DNA of 64,000 nt, from NCBI GenBank assembly GCA_030686995.1, contig CM060703.1, positions 118,774,861 to 118,838,860 on the forward strand. Reading direction: 5' to 3'. The position numbers and the translations under genes are program-made. The notes beneath the pieces are model-generated. The model saw nothing but the letters and a program-made list of their open reading frames with translations. It did not search any database and was not told where the DNA came from. The stretch's first letter is position 1. Every line of letters starts with the position of its first letter. This DNA is from Artemisia argyi. Taxonomy: Eukaryota; Streptophyta; Magnoliopsida; Asterales; Asteraceae. This document shows positions 23,856 to 35,400 of the stretch, piece by piece.

Positions 23856-23992
23856 CTGAAAACATTTAAAGGAACATTGAGCTATAACTCTTGGAAATGC
23901 ACATCATGATTAAATAAACTACAAACGCAAACAGAAGCCAAACATAAGATATTCATCCATGAATAAGCAGTAACCAAAATCAATATCACATA

Positions 23993-26900
23993 TGTAACAC
24001 CCCCAATTCATGGTTGCAGCGGAATTCGAACTGGGTGTTACTTGACGGCACAATAGTCACAATAATAGAAAACGAACTCCAATTGAGTCGTTTTAAAAGA
24101 TTTATCATTCAAATTGTATAAATATCAGAGATTACAAAATGAGGTCCCAGATGGTTCCATGTTTACAATTTACATTAAATGAGTTTTTGAATGATAATAA
24201 AATTTATAGCCCTCTTGAGTATCCGTGCCCTTCCGTACCATCCTTGATCGTCATGAACCTGAAATACATGCTTGAGAGGTCAACACAAAGGTTGAGTGGA
24301 ATTCGTAGAGTTTAGTTAAATCGTTTGAACACAATATGTCGTAGTGTGAGCTATAGACTCACACTCATAGTTAGAAAACAAAATCGTTATTTATTTCACT
24401 AAGCTCATGCAACCAAAACATTAACATCGAACCAACAAAGTTGGCATTATAGAAGCCCTATCAAGGTACTTTTGCCATCATACCGCTAAATCTCAAATAT
24501 AGTGCATTTATGTGAACTCATCGTTGTTCAACACAAATGGGATCCGTCAATCCCAATAGATCTATTCACAATATTCGCGCTCACTAAAGGTAGTGACTAA
24601 TGGTTCATGATATAGGGACTTCGAACATGGCAATCGTTACTTAGTGACAATAAAACATAGTCGAGTAGCATACAGTAGAAAGCATTGTGTTCGAGTAGAA
24701 AAATAATAGCATGTATTCCCCCCATGGGTTTGTAAAATAGTTAAACAATAGAAAGTGGGGCTACGAACTCACCTCAAGTAAGATAGCAAGTAATGAAGGT
24801 AATGGTCGGATCGTGTAGGTTTCTACGAGCAACCTATAATAGAATGTCGCGACTTAGGATTTGTGTAAAGAATATGAAGTAGTGCCTATATATATATCTT
24901 GCATTTAGTCCATGATGTGGTATGATGTATAGTATAAGTCTTTGAAAGAAAGATTCATGAAACATGTATGTTTTGGTATATCGTTTACTACCATTCGGGC
25001 CGACATAATTCAGAAGTCACGTTAGTAAGCGTTCGAGGAGCCAGGACACTTTAACTCGTAAATCCACAACTCATCTCGACGGCTTACATAATGAACTCCT
25101 CACATGAGGCTCCCTACTATTGTAGTAGTTGATAAAATATATAGATATAAGTTTTGATCCGAAAAGTTACATGTCCGATATTTGGATAAACTTAGGAAAG
25201 TTTATTAGTACCTGAAGATTGTTATTAGGGGTAGTTTCATAAGTCATGTATGACCATTTTCTCTTGGTAATATCTCATGGTTCCTTTTTAAGTGAAGTAG
25301 ATCCAAATTGCTTGTTCAAGTTATCGCCTAATTCATTGTTTCATGTTTACGCCTATGTAAGTTGGTATGGTCATTTCGTCATGGCCTAGCCATGACCTTT
25401 GGTCCTTGTTCCAAGGTCATGAGACACAACCTTGGCTCTAGCCATGGTTGTGGTCTTGATTATAGGTCATAAGACCTCTTGTTCCTTTTAAAGTATAACC
25501 ATAATCTAGTGACTTTCGCCTAAAAGTGGGCTGTTTAGAATTTGAAGAATTTTATCACTCGGAAAGCGTTTTTAGGACTCGAGCTTCTTTGTTCCTGAAC
25601 GAAAACGGCGTTCCGGACAACTTTCGTGTTTTAACTTTTGACTCGTATACTCGTTTTAGGTGGTTCAAATTGCTATGGTTTCCTTGTTAAGTCCTCTACT
25701 GTAATATGTAATGATCCAATATCATAATTTTACCATTTTGATCAGGTCTTACCAAGAAAGTCACTAGTTTGCTTGTTTTAGTAACTTATCTTATCAATCA
25801 TGTACAATAACTTGTTTTACTCACTTTTGTACATCATGGACATGAATACAAGACATAATATAGCATGAATAATATGTAAATAACATGAACATGATTATTC
25901 AACAAGAAGCATGTTAGGGTTTGGCTTACAACTTTTGGCTTTCAAAGATGAAAGGAAGTTAACATGTAAGGATAGGACTTTGATAGACTTGCTTCAACCC
26001 ACTTCACTTCATGCAATCTTTCTACTCTTGTAATCTTGAAAGAGAGATGATGAAAGTTGAGGTGACTTGAGTGGATTCAAACTCAAGAGAAATCACCAAG
26101 TATATGAGGTTATGGAAGTGTTTGATGAATCAAAACCAAAATAGGGTTTCTATGTTGTTTAAGCACTTGATTCTTGGATGAAACTTGGAAGAAGATTAGA
26201 AAATGAAAGGGTGTTGGTGTGTGTGTGATATGGGACGTTCAAGGAGCAAAGGGGAGGCTTTATATGCCTTGGAGGAGGTTAGGAAGTTGACTTGTCAACA
26301 CTTGGTGACCAAGTTTGGACACTTGGTGTCATCTTAAGGCCTTAAGCACATGATCAAGCCACCTAGTGTGAATCCCCCCCCCCTAGTGGCGGTTTGCAAG
26401 CCTTGGGGAGGAAGTGTTGGACTTTGTTGATATTATCCAAGATACTTGGTTAGTTTTGACTCCGGGAAATGCCAACCGTAAATGATTAGGCCTCAAAACG
26501 TAAAACCGGGTGTCGTTAAATTATGGAACTTGAAAATATTGATAAACATGTCCATATGTTCCATAATAAAATATAAAATGAGTGGTAGGTTCCATTTGGG
26601 TGGTAAAACCCTGCTAAAAACTGGAAACACGGGTCTAAAACGCGTAATACGTAAAACGTACGAATATTGCGAAAAATTGAGAAAAGTAAAATGTTACTTT
26701 TCTAATAGGATAATATTGATTTAAAATGACTTATAATGTCTAGACTGGGCTTAGTCCAGTGTCGGTTGGTATTAAATGTCTTTTAGACATCAAACCGTAA
26801 GCCTAAAAATCAAGGAATGACTTATAAAATCAAGGGATGATTTTTGGTCAATGGAGGAGGGAAAAATATGTTGACTTTTTCCTATAAGTTGAAAACTTAA

Positions 26901-27330
26901 ATCGTCTTAGAAATGCGGTGCAGGTATAGGCTAAGGTTACGGATGAGTAAAAACGCTTAAAACTGAAAATTCCAGTTTTTCACGGCCGAGGCTTATTTTG
27001 GTCATGTTTTTCTCAGTCACGATTAATTCTCAAATAAATCATGAGTGTGTCAAACATTTTTCTGATGTGGGGTCACTTAACGCGGTCGAGTTTCGTTGTG
27101 CGTAGAATTTCTGAATGACGTTTTACCCTAAAACGTGTAATTCCTTAATAACTTTCACGAAAATGAGCTTATGAAAGTTAAACTTTTAATTTGCCATGGA
27201 AATGATTTATCACTCGAGGCCAAGAAACAAAAATCAAGTTTCGGGAAAATTTTCGGGAAAAATGAATAGTAAAAGTGAATAGTGAAATTTTCCGGGAATA
27301 GTAATTATCCTGAAAATGCGAATTGTTACA
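23993..27330 (-). mobile_element. Solo LTR of the same Ty3/Gypsy family, copy 2, inverted
   Basis: On the plus strand it begins TGTAACACCCCCAATTC and ends GAAAATGCGAATTGTTACA, flanked by ACATA duplications (23988-23992 and 27331-27335). Read on the minus strand its start (TGTAACAATTCGCATTTTC) matches the plus-strand start of copy 1, and both share a GGTGAGT...TAGCCCC block near the 3' third. It is therefore the same family in the opposite orientation, about 3.3 kb, with no internal region. Confidence 0.85.
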
Positions 27331-27658
27331 ACATAAATAAGCAGTAACCAACAACTACAAAAATCATCCAAAACCATAATCAAAATCAAATAAGCTCATA
27401 AGCTAAATAAATTCATCCAAATACCCTCTAACAAAACAACAAAACCACCCTAAGCCATAAGCAAAATCAAATAACCCAATAAGCTGTGATAATAAGTTTC
27501 CAATCAAAACCCTAAACACTATATCATAATTAAATCCAACGAAAATGAAGGTATACCTTTATGAGAACACTAATAAAGAACCAAACCAAACCAAACCACC
27601 CCCACCATCACCATAAATGAAAAGTTGCACGCTTCAAACCTCACCAACCTCCCGGCAT

Positions 27659-28600
27659 GGCTACAACCACAAACTTGCAGTGGGTACCCCGCCAAGATAT
27701 GAGAGTCAGCATCGCATGTCCAGAAAAACTTTGAAACACCGCCTCTGATGAATGTTCTGGATCTGGGAATAGTAAGAATTGTATAATTGTTGGAAACTTG
27801 GTGATGTTTGTGGTAGATTCTAGAGATTTCAAGTTTTGTATAAAACCGGATCAAACAAAAATTGGGGACGGATCACAGAAGCAGGCTAGAGTGGCTAGGA
27901 AATTGGGCTAAGCGGTTGGGCCTTTTTTTGGCGGGAAAAAAGACGCCAAATACGGCGTCGTTTGCTTTGCCATTTAATAATATACATAATGTATTTTCGC
28001 TTCCATGCCGTTTCATTTCAATAGAAGTTACTCTGTTTTGCTAGGTAATACCAAATTTAAATAAAAGTTACAATACAAAAATTAAATAAAAGTTACAATA
28101 CGAAAATTAAATAAAACTACATAAAGTTAACTAGTTTTGGTTTGGATTATTTGCCCAGATTCGTGCTTTTCGGGCAAGGGAATAAATCCATTTTCCTGTC
28201 AACATGTTCTTGGTACGAATGCGGTAGTTGCGCTTCCTAGCTTCCTTGTTGTATGCAGAACTTTATTCCAAAACGTATTTAAATTCATTTGTTGATCCGC
28301 ACTCGTATTTGGGATTCTTGGATATTTGAGTGTAACACTCTTCCAAAAGAGACTTCTCTTCTTGGCTCTAAATTCTACTCATTTTGTTTGGAATGAAAGT
28401 GTATGTGAAGTATAGGTTTTTTTTATAGGGTAATATTACCGTTGCCAAAAGTCATACGCTTCATTCAAACAATACAAACATTCGAATTTTTGCCTTCAAC
28501 CACTATGTAAATTCTATTTTGATGAAATAAATTATAAGCAGTAAAAAAAAAAAAAAAAAAAAAGAGAGACGTCGGCGGGCAAATACGGCGTGACGATACC
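27659..28600 (-). pseudogene. Harbinger-like ORF1 (Myb/trihelix-like) remnant and flanks
   Basis: On the minus strand around 28130-28350 a frame reads SLLEECYTQISKNPKYECGS, then NEFKYVLE, a stop, SSAYNKEARKRNYRIRTKN and MLTGKW. The order matches the Myb/trihelix-like ORF1 proteins of plant Harbinger transposons (acidic start, then a T(K)N.LTGKW motif), recalled from memory. Stops and missing ends make it a remnant. A GACGCC...GGCGTC palindrome lies at 27932-27949 and a poly-A run near 28543-28562. 27659-27880 is probably 5' UTR or upstream DNA of the broken gene. Confidence 0.4.
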
Positions 28601-29092
28601 CAAAGCTTTAAATAAACTAATCTATAAGACCATTTCATTACAAAATTTAAAACAAACATGAATTTTTTTATTTCATTGTAATAATTTATTCCACTTTATG
28701 TAAACTTTTTGACTTGGGTATTTTAACTTTTCTGTGTTTTATCATACTATATTATAATGGAAGAAAACATACTATTAATAGAAATACTTAAAATTAAGCA
28801 ATACAATTTTTAAAGCTATAAGTACAACAACCAATGCTACTTATAGAAATTCTCCTCATATTTAATTTTAACATACAATTAATACTAACATTAAATAATA
28901 ATACAATAAATAAATCATTATGTACATTAAATACAATTAATTAACTGGTCAATAAATACAATTAATACACTTATTAAAACACCCATTACATAAGAAATAC
29001 AAATTATCAAGCATATTGTACAACCAACTTAAACACAATTCCTGCATTAAATGTTACTAATACAAATAATAAAGCATGTTATACAAATATTC

Positions 29093-29210
29093 AAGCCCGA
29101 ACGGGCAATGAGCCAAATGGGCTCGAGCCCGAACGGGCATAGGTCAAACGGGCTCGAGCCCGAACGGTACGAGCCAACGGGCTCGAGCCCGAAAGGACAC
29201 GAGCTAAACG
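29093..29210. repeat. Short tandem repeat with GGGCTCGAGCCC palindromes
   Basis: Three perfect 12-bp palindromes GGGCTCGAGCCC at 29119-29130, 29150-29161 and 29179-29190 sit within diverged units of about 30 bp (..cgaacgggcat/ggtac..gag). GC-rich in an AT-rich setting, 270-390 bp upstream of the ZNF830-like start codon. Confidence 0.8.
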
Positions 29211-29482
29211 AAATTTTTAATATCCGTAAATTTATTGTCAAAAAGAAAATAATAAAATAAAATATGTTCACATATTGTACAAACCAAGCAAACTAATAAA
29301 CAAAAATAAATAAAATAAATAATAAATAAAATAATATTGTAAGTTTAAAATTAGAAATTGCGTTTTAACAATGATTCAGAGGGAATCATATTCACAAGAA
29401 TAATCGGTTATCCCGAAATCTAACCGTAACCCTAATTGTGAACGTAATATTGTTTATCTTTAGATTTGCTTCATCAGAAAGA

Positions 29483-32400
29483 ATGGATGCTGCAGCCAAG
29501 AAGAAAGCAATATATCGTGCTAAATTAAAAGCTCAAAAACAACATCACCGTATCGATTCACCTCTCGTTAGGTATGCATACCCTCGTGTCTTGTAATTAG
29601 ACTACAAGCCATAAGGTGCTTATACAACTTAAGCATAAGCCCACTTGATAAGCTTATCCAAACACCCCATAAGACTATTTATGAGCTCTTATTTGTTTTC
29701 GGCTTATTCTTATTTGTTCGACTTATTATGGCTTATAAAAGTTTATTATGTCATAACAAACTTATATAAGTCCACAAGTTTCAAAATAAGCCAAATAAAA
29801 GTTGCGCTTATGAAATACAAGCTAAAAACAGATTAGCTCATAAGCCCATAAATAAGTTTAAACAATAAAATTGTGTGTCGGCTAGGTGTTGTTGAAGGAG
29901 TTAGTGAATTACTAATAAAATTTACGCTTATACTTTTTATTAGAGTGTTCCAAATAGTCAAAAGCCAGCGCTTAAGCGAAGAAGCGAGGCGTTTTACTAG
30001 AGCGAGAAAAAGCGTTGTTAAGCGACAGAGAAGCGCTCGCTTTTTGTATATCTGCTAGTTTTTTTTTCAAAATGAGAACTTAGACGATTATTCCGAATAA
30101 AAATAGTACACTTTAAGCTTTAAGTATTTGAATAAACTTCTCTTTTTTTGGTCTTTTTTATTAAAAATATTGATTTTAAGATAATTATGTTTTTGTGTAA
30201 TCATTGTTTTCATATCAGACACAACATATGCACAAAGGGTAAAAAGTTCACTGAAGCGCTCGCTTTTGTCGCTTCTCGCTTCTCACCTTAGCGAAAGGCA
30301 TGTCGCTTTGAGGTCGCTTTCGCCTTTAACTACCTTGGTTTTGAGGAATTTGGTGTAACTGTGCATACTTATATAAATTAGGAGGCCTGTTTTCGGGTAT
30401 GGGCAGGTTTTGGTTGTTTACGACTTTACGAGGTTAGCTTGCTGTTACGTATAGTGTTAATGATAATTTTTATTTGTCCCCAAGATCGTATTGAACACAA
30501 GACCACACAGAATTTTTCAAGTTATGTAATGTTGAACAAAACAGAATACAAAACCTCAGCAAAAATAAAAATAAAAAATGAACTTATAATTCTTGTGTAA
30601 ACTAACTACCCATCGAATATCTCTTGAGAGCATTCTATTATTGCAAAACTAAATCCTAATAGGAAATCTAATTCATTTTAGTGATAACAAAACTTATTTC
30701 ATTTTCCCTAAGTCGAATCTTTCCTCAGCAAGTCTTCTAGTTGATTCCAGAGTCTTCTAGAATTTATCTTGATGACTTGGATTGCTGATGCCGACCTTTG
30801 CTTGAGATTTCTATGTTCAATCTAGGCTTGAGACACACTAAAACTAGTCTAACTCAACTTAATAAATTGTCTCATACTCTCATCAAAGTTACAAAGTGGG
30901 GAGTTCTGACACGCGATATTTGACCAACAGTTGTGAGCCGCGATTATCGTGTAAGTTTGGCAGGATTTTTTTATTGGGTAACCATGCTTTCTGACCTCTT
31001 GGACGACTGATCCACGAGGTTTGAGCACACCACCACACACACTCAAACAGGGTAAAGCCACTCCCTTTTTGGGAAGGTTTGTGTGGCAACTTGAGAGTTG
31101 TTTGCACCTAGCAGGAATTGAACTTGAGACCTATCACATTTTACTGATTACAGTCCCAAGCTTATTACCACTAGGCCAACCCTGAGTGGTTAAGTTTGGT
31201 ATAATTGCATGCCTGTATATGTTTCTGAAAAGATGACATAACATGTAGACACACCGATCCTTGATAAAATGCTCAACAACAAAAGATCTACTTACCGTTC
31301 ATTTGATGATACTGGATGCATCATTATTCATTAGGACCTTAAATTCACTTCTGTAAAAGAGAAGGAGTTGATGTTCATGTACTACGCTACTTAGTAGCGT
31401 AGGATATATGGTTTTGATTTCTATAGTGTTCAAGGTCTACTGGATCCTTTTTGATGTATTCACTTCTATTTCTAAGTTAATCTAGGTTTCTGGTCAACAA
31501 TCAGAATATCAGATGACTATAATCTCCTATGTTCAAATGGCTGAACAATGGCAGTGTGCATTTTGCATGACTTATAGCTTTGATTGCATTCACTAGTCAT
31601 CATGCTGCTTGCATTTTACTTCTGTCGACAATATTATATGCTATCTAAGCTCAAAATTGTTCCCTACTAACGTTTGTTTGTTTTTCTAATTTATTGTTTC
31701 TTTATTATGTTTGATTGTTTCCTATGGTTTTAGGTACAATGAATCTGACCAGCCCGTTTGTAAAGTCTGCGATCTTGTTCTAAAATCTGAATCTGCTTGG
31801 AGTGCACACCAAATATCTGCAAAGCATCGCGAGGTAATACTATATATCTATATGAGGATTATCAATTCTCATCACATAGGCATATAGATATTCATCAAAT
31901 ACATAAATGGTGACCACTGTTGAATTGGCATTGGTCCTCTTTTAATATATAGTGCATAGTTGCAACAGTAATGAATGTGAAACATGTTTTTAGTTTCTAC
32001 ATTGACCATGTGATTTAGCCTATTAAGAGTTTTGTTATCTCTTGATATTCCTCTCTGTCCCTACAAATACGTATGTATATGTATGTATGTGTTGATGCAT
32101 GCATTCATGTGCCTATGTGTGGGCACGTTTTATTATGTATGCGCCAGTGATATAAAGATAAAGTATATCATTGTAGTAATCAATGACCTTGTTTTGAGCT
32201 GTACAGTATGTAATCCTTGCACCTTTAGTTTACTCCCTTACAAGCCATAATGAGAGGAATAGGACACATTCAAATTGTGGTGTTGTTCATACTAGCAAAA
32301 ACGTTTGCTTGTTTTCTCAGTTTGTTGTTTCCACTTCAGTTTTTAATATGATTGCTGATTTTTGCAGGCAATTCAAACTTTAAAAGCAAATGCTGCTGCA

Positions 32401-35400
32401 GTTAGTAAGGTAAACAATGTGAAGCCCGAGGCATCTACAGAATTTAAGAAGCCTAAACCCGAGCTTCCTTCTGAGTCTAAAAGTCAAATGGGACCACCTC
32501 AAGCTCGTCCCCACTCCGGGCTTCCTTCTAATTTCTTTGATAAGCCGGACATGAAAAGGCAACAAAATGGTAAGAGCTCATTGCATTCATAATGTTTAAG
32601 TGTATTAGTACTATGTGGGTAGAGTATTACGAACTTTGATATAGTGTTAGGCCATCTATTTAACATATCTGGTATAATATCTGTGAATATGCAATCTATT
32701 AGTCTAGGTAAGTTAGCACATGGAATCCTAGATACACATATTCTAAATTAGTCTGTCACAGTATAAGGAACCCTTTTTATAATTCGCCTCACTTGAGTAC
32801 GAAGCAAGAATGGATATATCACACCAAAATGATTTCTTCCTTCTGTGCAACTAGCCATTTAATGCACATTAGTATTTGAGTGGATATGTAGGTGTTTTAA
32901 TCTTGTAAAGGACAAGCCATAGAATATATTAGTACTATGTGGGTAAGTGTTACGAACTTTGATATAGTGTTAGGCCATCTATTTAACATATCAGGGATAA
33001 TAATATCTGTGAATATGCAATCTATTAGTCTAGGTAAGTTAGCACTTAGCACATGGAGTCCTAGATAGTAGATACACATATTCTAAATTAGTATAAGGAA
33101 CCCTTTTTATAACTCGCCTCACTTGAGTACGAAGCAAGAATGGATATATCACACCAACATGATTTCTTCCTCCTGTGCAACTAGCCATTTAATGCACATT
33201 AGTATTTGAGTGGATATGTAGGTGTTTTAATCTTGTAAAGGACAAGCCATAGAATATATTAAGCTTGGAGCTATGCTTGGCCCATCTAGGCACTTCATGT
33301 TAGATGGGAAATTCCAAAATATTGCAATATTTCTTTATCGTTCTTCAATATAACAAAATGTTTCTGGTTAGTAAAGAATGAAGAGTAAGTATATGCCAAG
33401 ATGTTATTTTTTTTTTTTTTAGTTTTGTTTTGGATAAGCGTGTGCATCAAGATATATATTGACAATTTTTCTGCTAGTTGCATATGGCATTTCAGTCGGA
33501 TTCTATTCCTTATTGTCACCATAGATATGAAGTATTAATACTGAGTCTGTGTTGTTTCTTAACTATAAACTACTAAAGCAAAGTTGGTGGGCAATGATAA
33601 AACAAAAACAGTGTTGGGTTCTGCCGAAGCTCAAGTTACACATATGACTGATGGGGAGAACAAAAGAGTAGTAGTCTCTGGTGCCAAAGTTGCTGAGGCG
33701 GTAGGTGATGACACTCGGGCTTCTCAGTCACAATCAATTCCTGAAAACTTCTTTGATGATAAAGATTCTGATCAACGTGCACGTGGAATCACTCCTGTTA
33801 AGCTAAATATCAAGTAAGTCCTCACATATGCTCATCTGCATTTGTCTTATGATATCTGGTTTTCTGATAATTTATTTCCGACACAAGTCATTGGCTTATT
33901 ACAATAACGGACCGTTTCTGATTTCTCTAGAAGCATATGTTCGGCATCACTGTGTGTTTTCTCGTATGTTAAATTATATATGTACACTTTAGAAGTTGAT
34001 ATTCATGTTTTGGTCTTATGATTATCTGGTATCACTATTTATGTGAAGTAGTAGAACATTGTGCCTTCAATTAAAAGATTAAAAAGACTCATCTTGGGTA
34101 CACTACTGCATATTCTGTGACTTTAGTTTTAGAAATGACACTCATAATCATATTGATTGATATGATAACATTGAATACATTTACATGAACGTCGGTATAT
34201 CACATATGATGCGTATCAACAAATAATACTCTCTTATGGAGCAGAGAGAATGGGTTTACATTTAGGTACTTTTTGATCTTGATAGTGCATACAAATATGG
34301 TGCCTAGAAAAGTGATGTCGTAGTTACATGAGGATAAATTGGTTCCATTGCTGAATGTGTTTATAAGATTACAAGAAGTAACAAGATGAGACATGATATT
34401 ACTACAATAGTACAATGTTATAACAAGGATCCACCTTAGAGTCATGATCTTTTTCGTCTTGAATTATAAATTAGTACACTATTGTGTATGCTATCTTTAG
34501 TGATGTCATGCTGATTTATGAAGTTACTAGATAAGTGATGTGTTAAAGTGAAGCTGGTTGTTTGGAGAAACACCTTGGAATTTATGAATACTTACAATTA
34601 AAGAGTAAGTACTTAGCAGAAATGCTGAAGGTTTTGTTGAATGTGTTACCATATAATAATGGATGGAATTTAAATGAGTATATATGGGACATTTGGAGAA
34701 GTGGGTGTGAATCATTCTCGAAGTATCATGTTTTGCAGTTTTATATCGTTTAATTTGAGCCTATTTGTACTAGCTCATGTTCACATGCTTCTTCTTGTTG
34801 CATGATGCGTGTCAATTCTCAAGTTTTATTAAAAGAAAAATGACCATTTACAATATGGGAAGAAAGATAAAAGAAGGTTTTTTAAAAAGGGTGAGATACT
34901 ATTAATCTAGTTGGAAGAAAATAAAGGATATCATGAAACATAATAAAATCTTAGAGTTAAACATATAATCAAACTAAAAAGTTGATTCCCTATACTTCTA
35001 CAATCTATTCTGAATAGGCCTTACTTGCGCATACATAACAGTAATGCTGTGTCTCCAAGCATGGTATGGGTTTGAATATTAGTGATGTGTATTGGCAAAT
35101 GATACACTGTGTAGCTTGAGACGTTTCTGAAAACACATCATAACAACAATTGTTTTCAAGGTAAAAATAAACATGAATTAGATCCAATTATAATAGATCT
35201 CTTATAGAGTAGTTTATACCGTTTGTTCAATTTCATGAAGCGACTAAAATCTAATATATGAAAATTCTGACAGAGATGAGTACAAGGAGTTTGAGAAGTT
35301 GATCCAAGAAGACTTGAAGGAGGTAGACAATCGGCTTGAAGAAGAAGAGGTTTGGATTCATATTATCATAAGTAATTTTACATGTTCAGTTGTTTCACTT

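Larger units (their letters stand above)
10793..27658 (-). pseudogene. Unrecognised multi-exon host gene broken by retrotransposons
   Basis: Minus-strand exon-like segments with canonical borders and open frames are 27649-27658, 23750-23855, 23490-23554, 22909-23008, about 22700-22780, 17831-17845 joined to 11448-11460, 11247-11394, 11038-11157 and 10793-10869. Phases agree across the first three, and from the split exon to 10793. The encoded pieces include ELQKRMICETDEEVLSSMMP, CRRKLLKAEESRCKK, RTCSHSKWLSTYDPKP, TIHSQTHNAFVSNE and HDSLSMQQHATTVIDNSGNP. I do not recognise the family. Cys/His-rich and Gln/Ser-rich stretches are compatible with a nuclear protein, but that is speculation. An in-frame TGA sits at 11335-11337, one junction (23490 to 23008) is out of phase, and one exon is split by a 6.4-kb element. 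So it is probably a pseudogene. The 5' start at the ATG at 27656-27658 is tentative. Confidence 0.5.

Noticed and set aside
31108..31190. A true tRNA gene on the minus strand
   Set aside because: Pol III boxes are good, but no acceptor or anticodon stems pair properly, and the target duplications enclose a longer 230-bp SINE.
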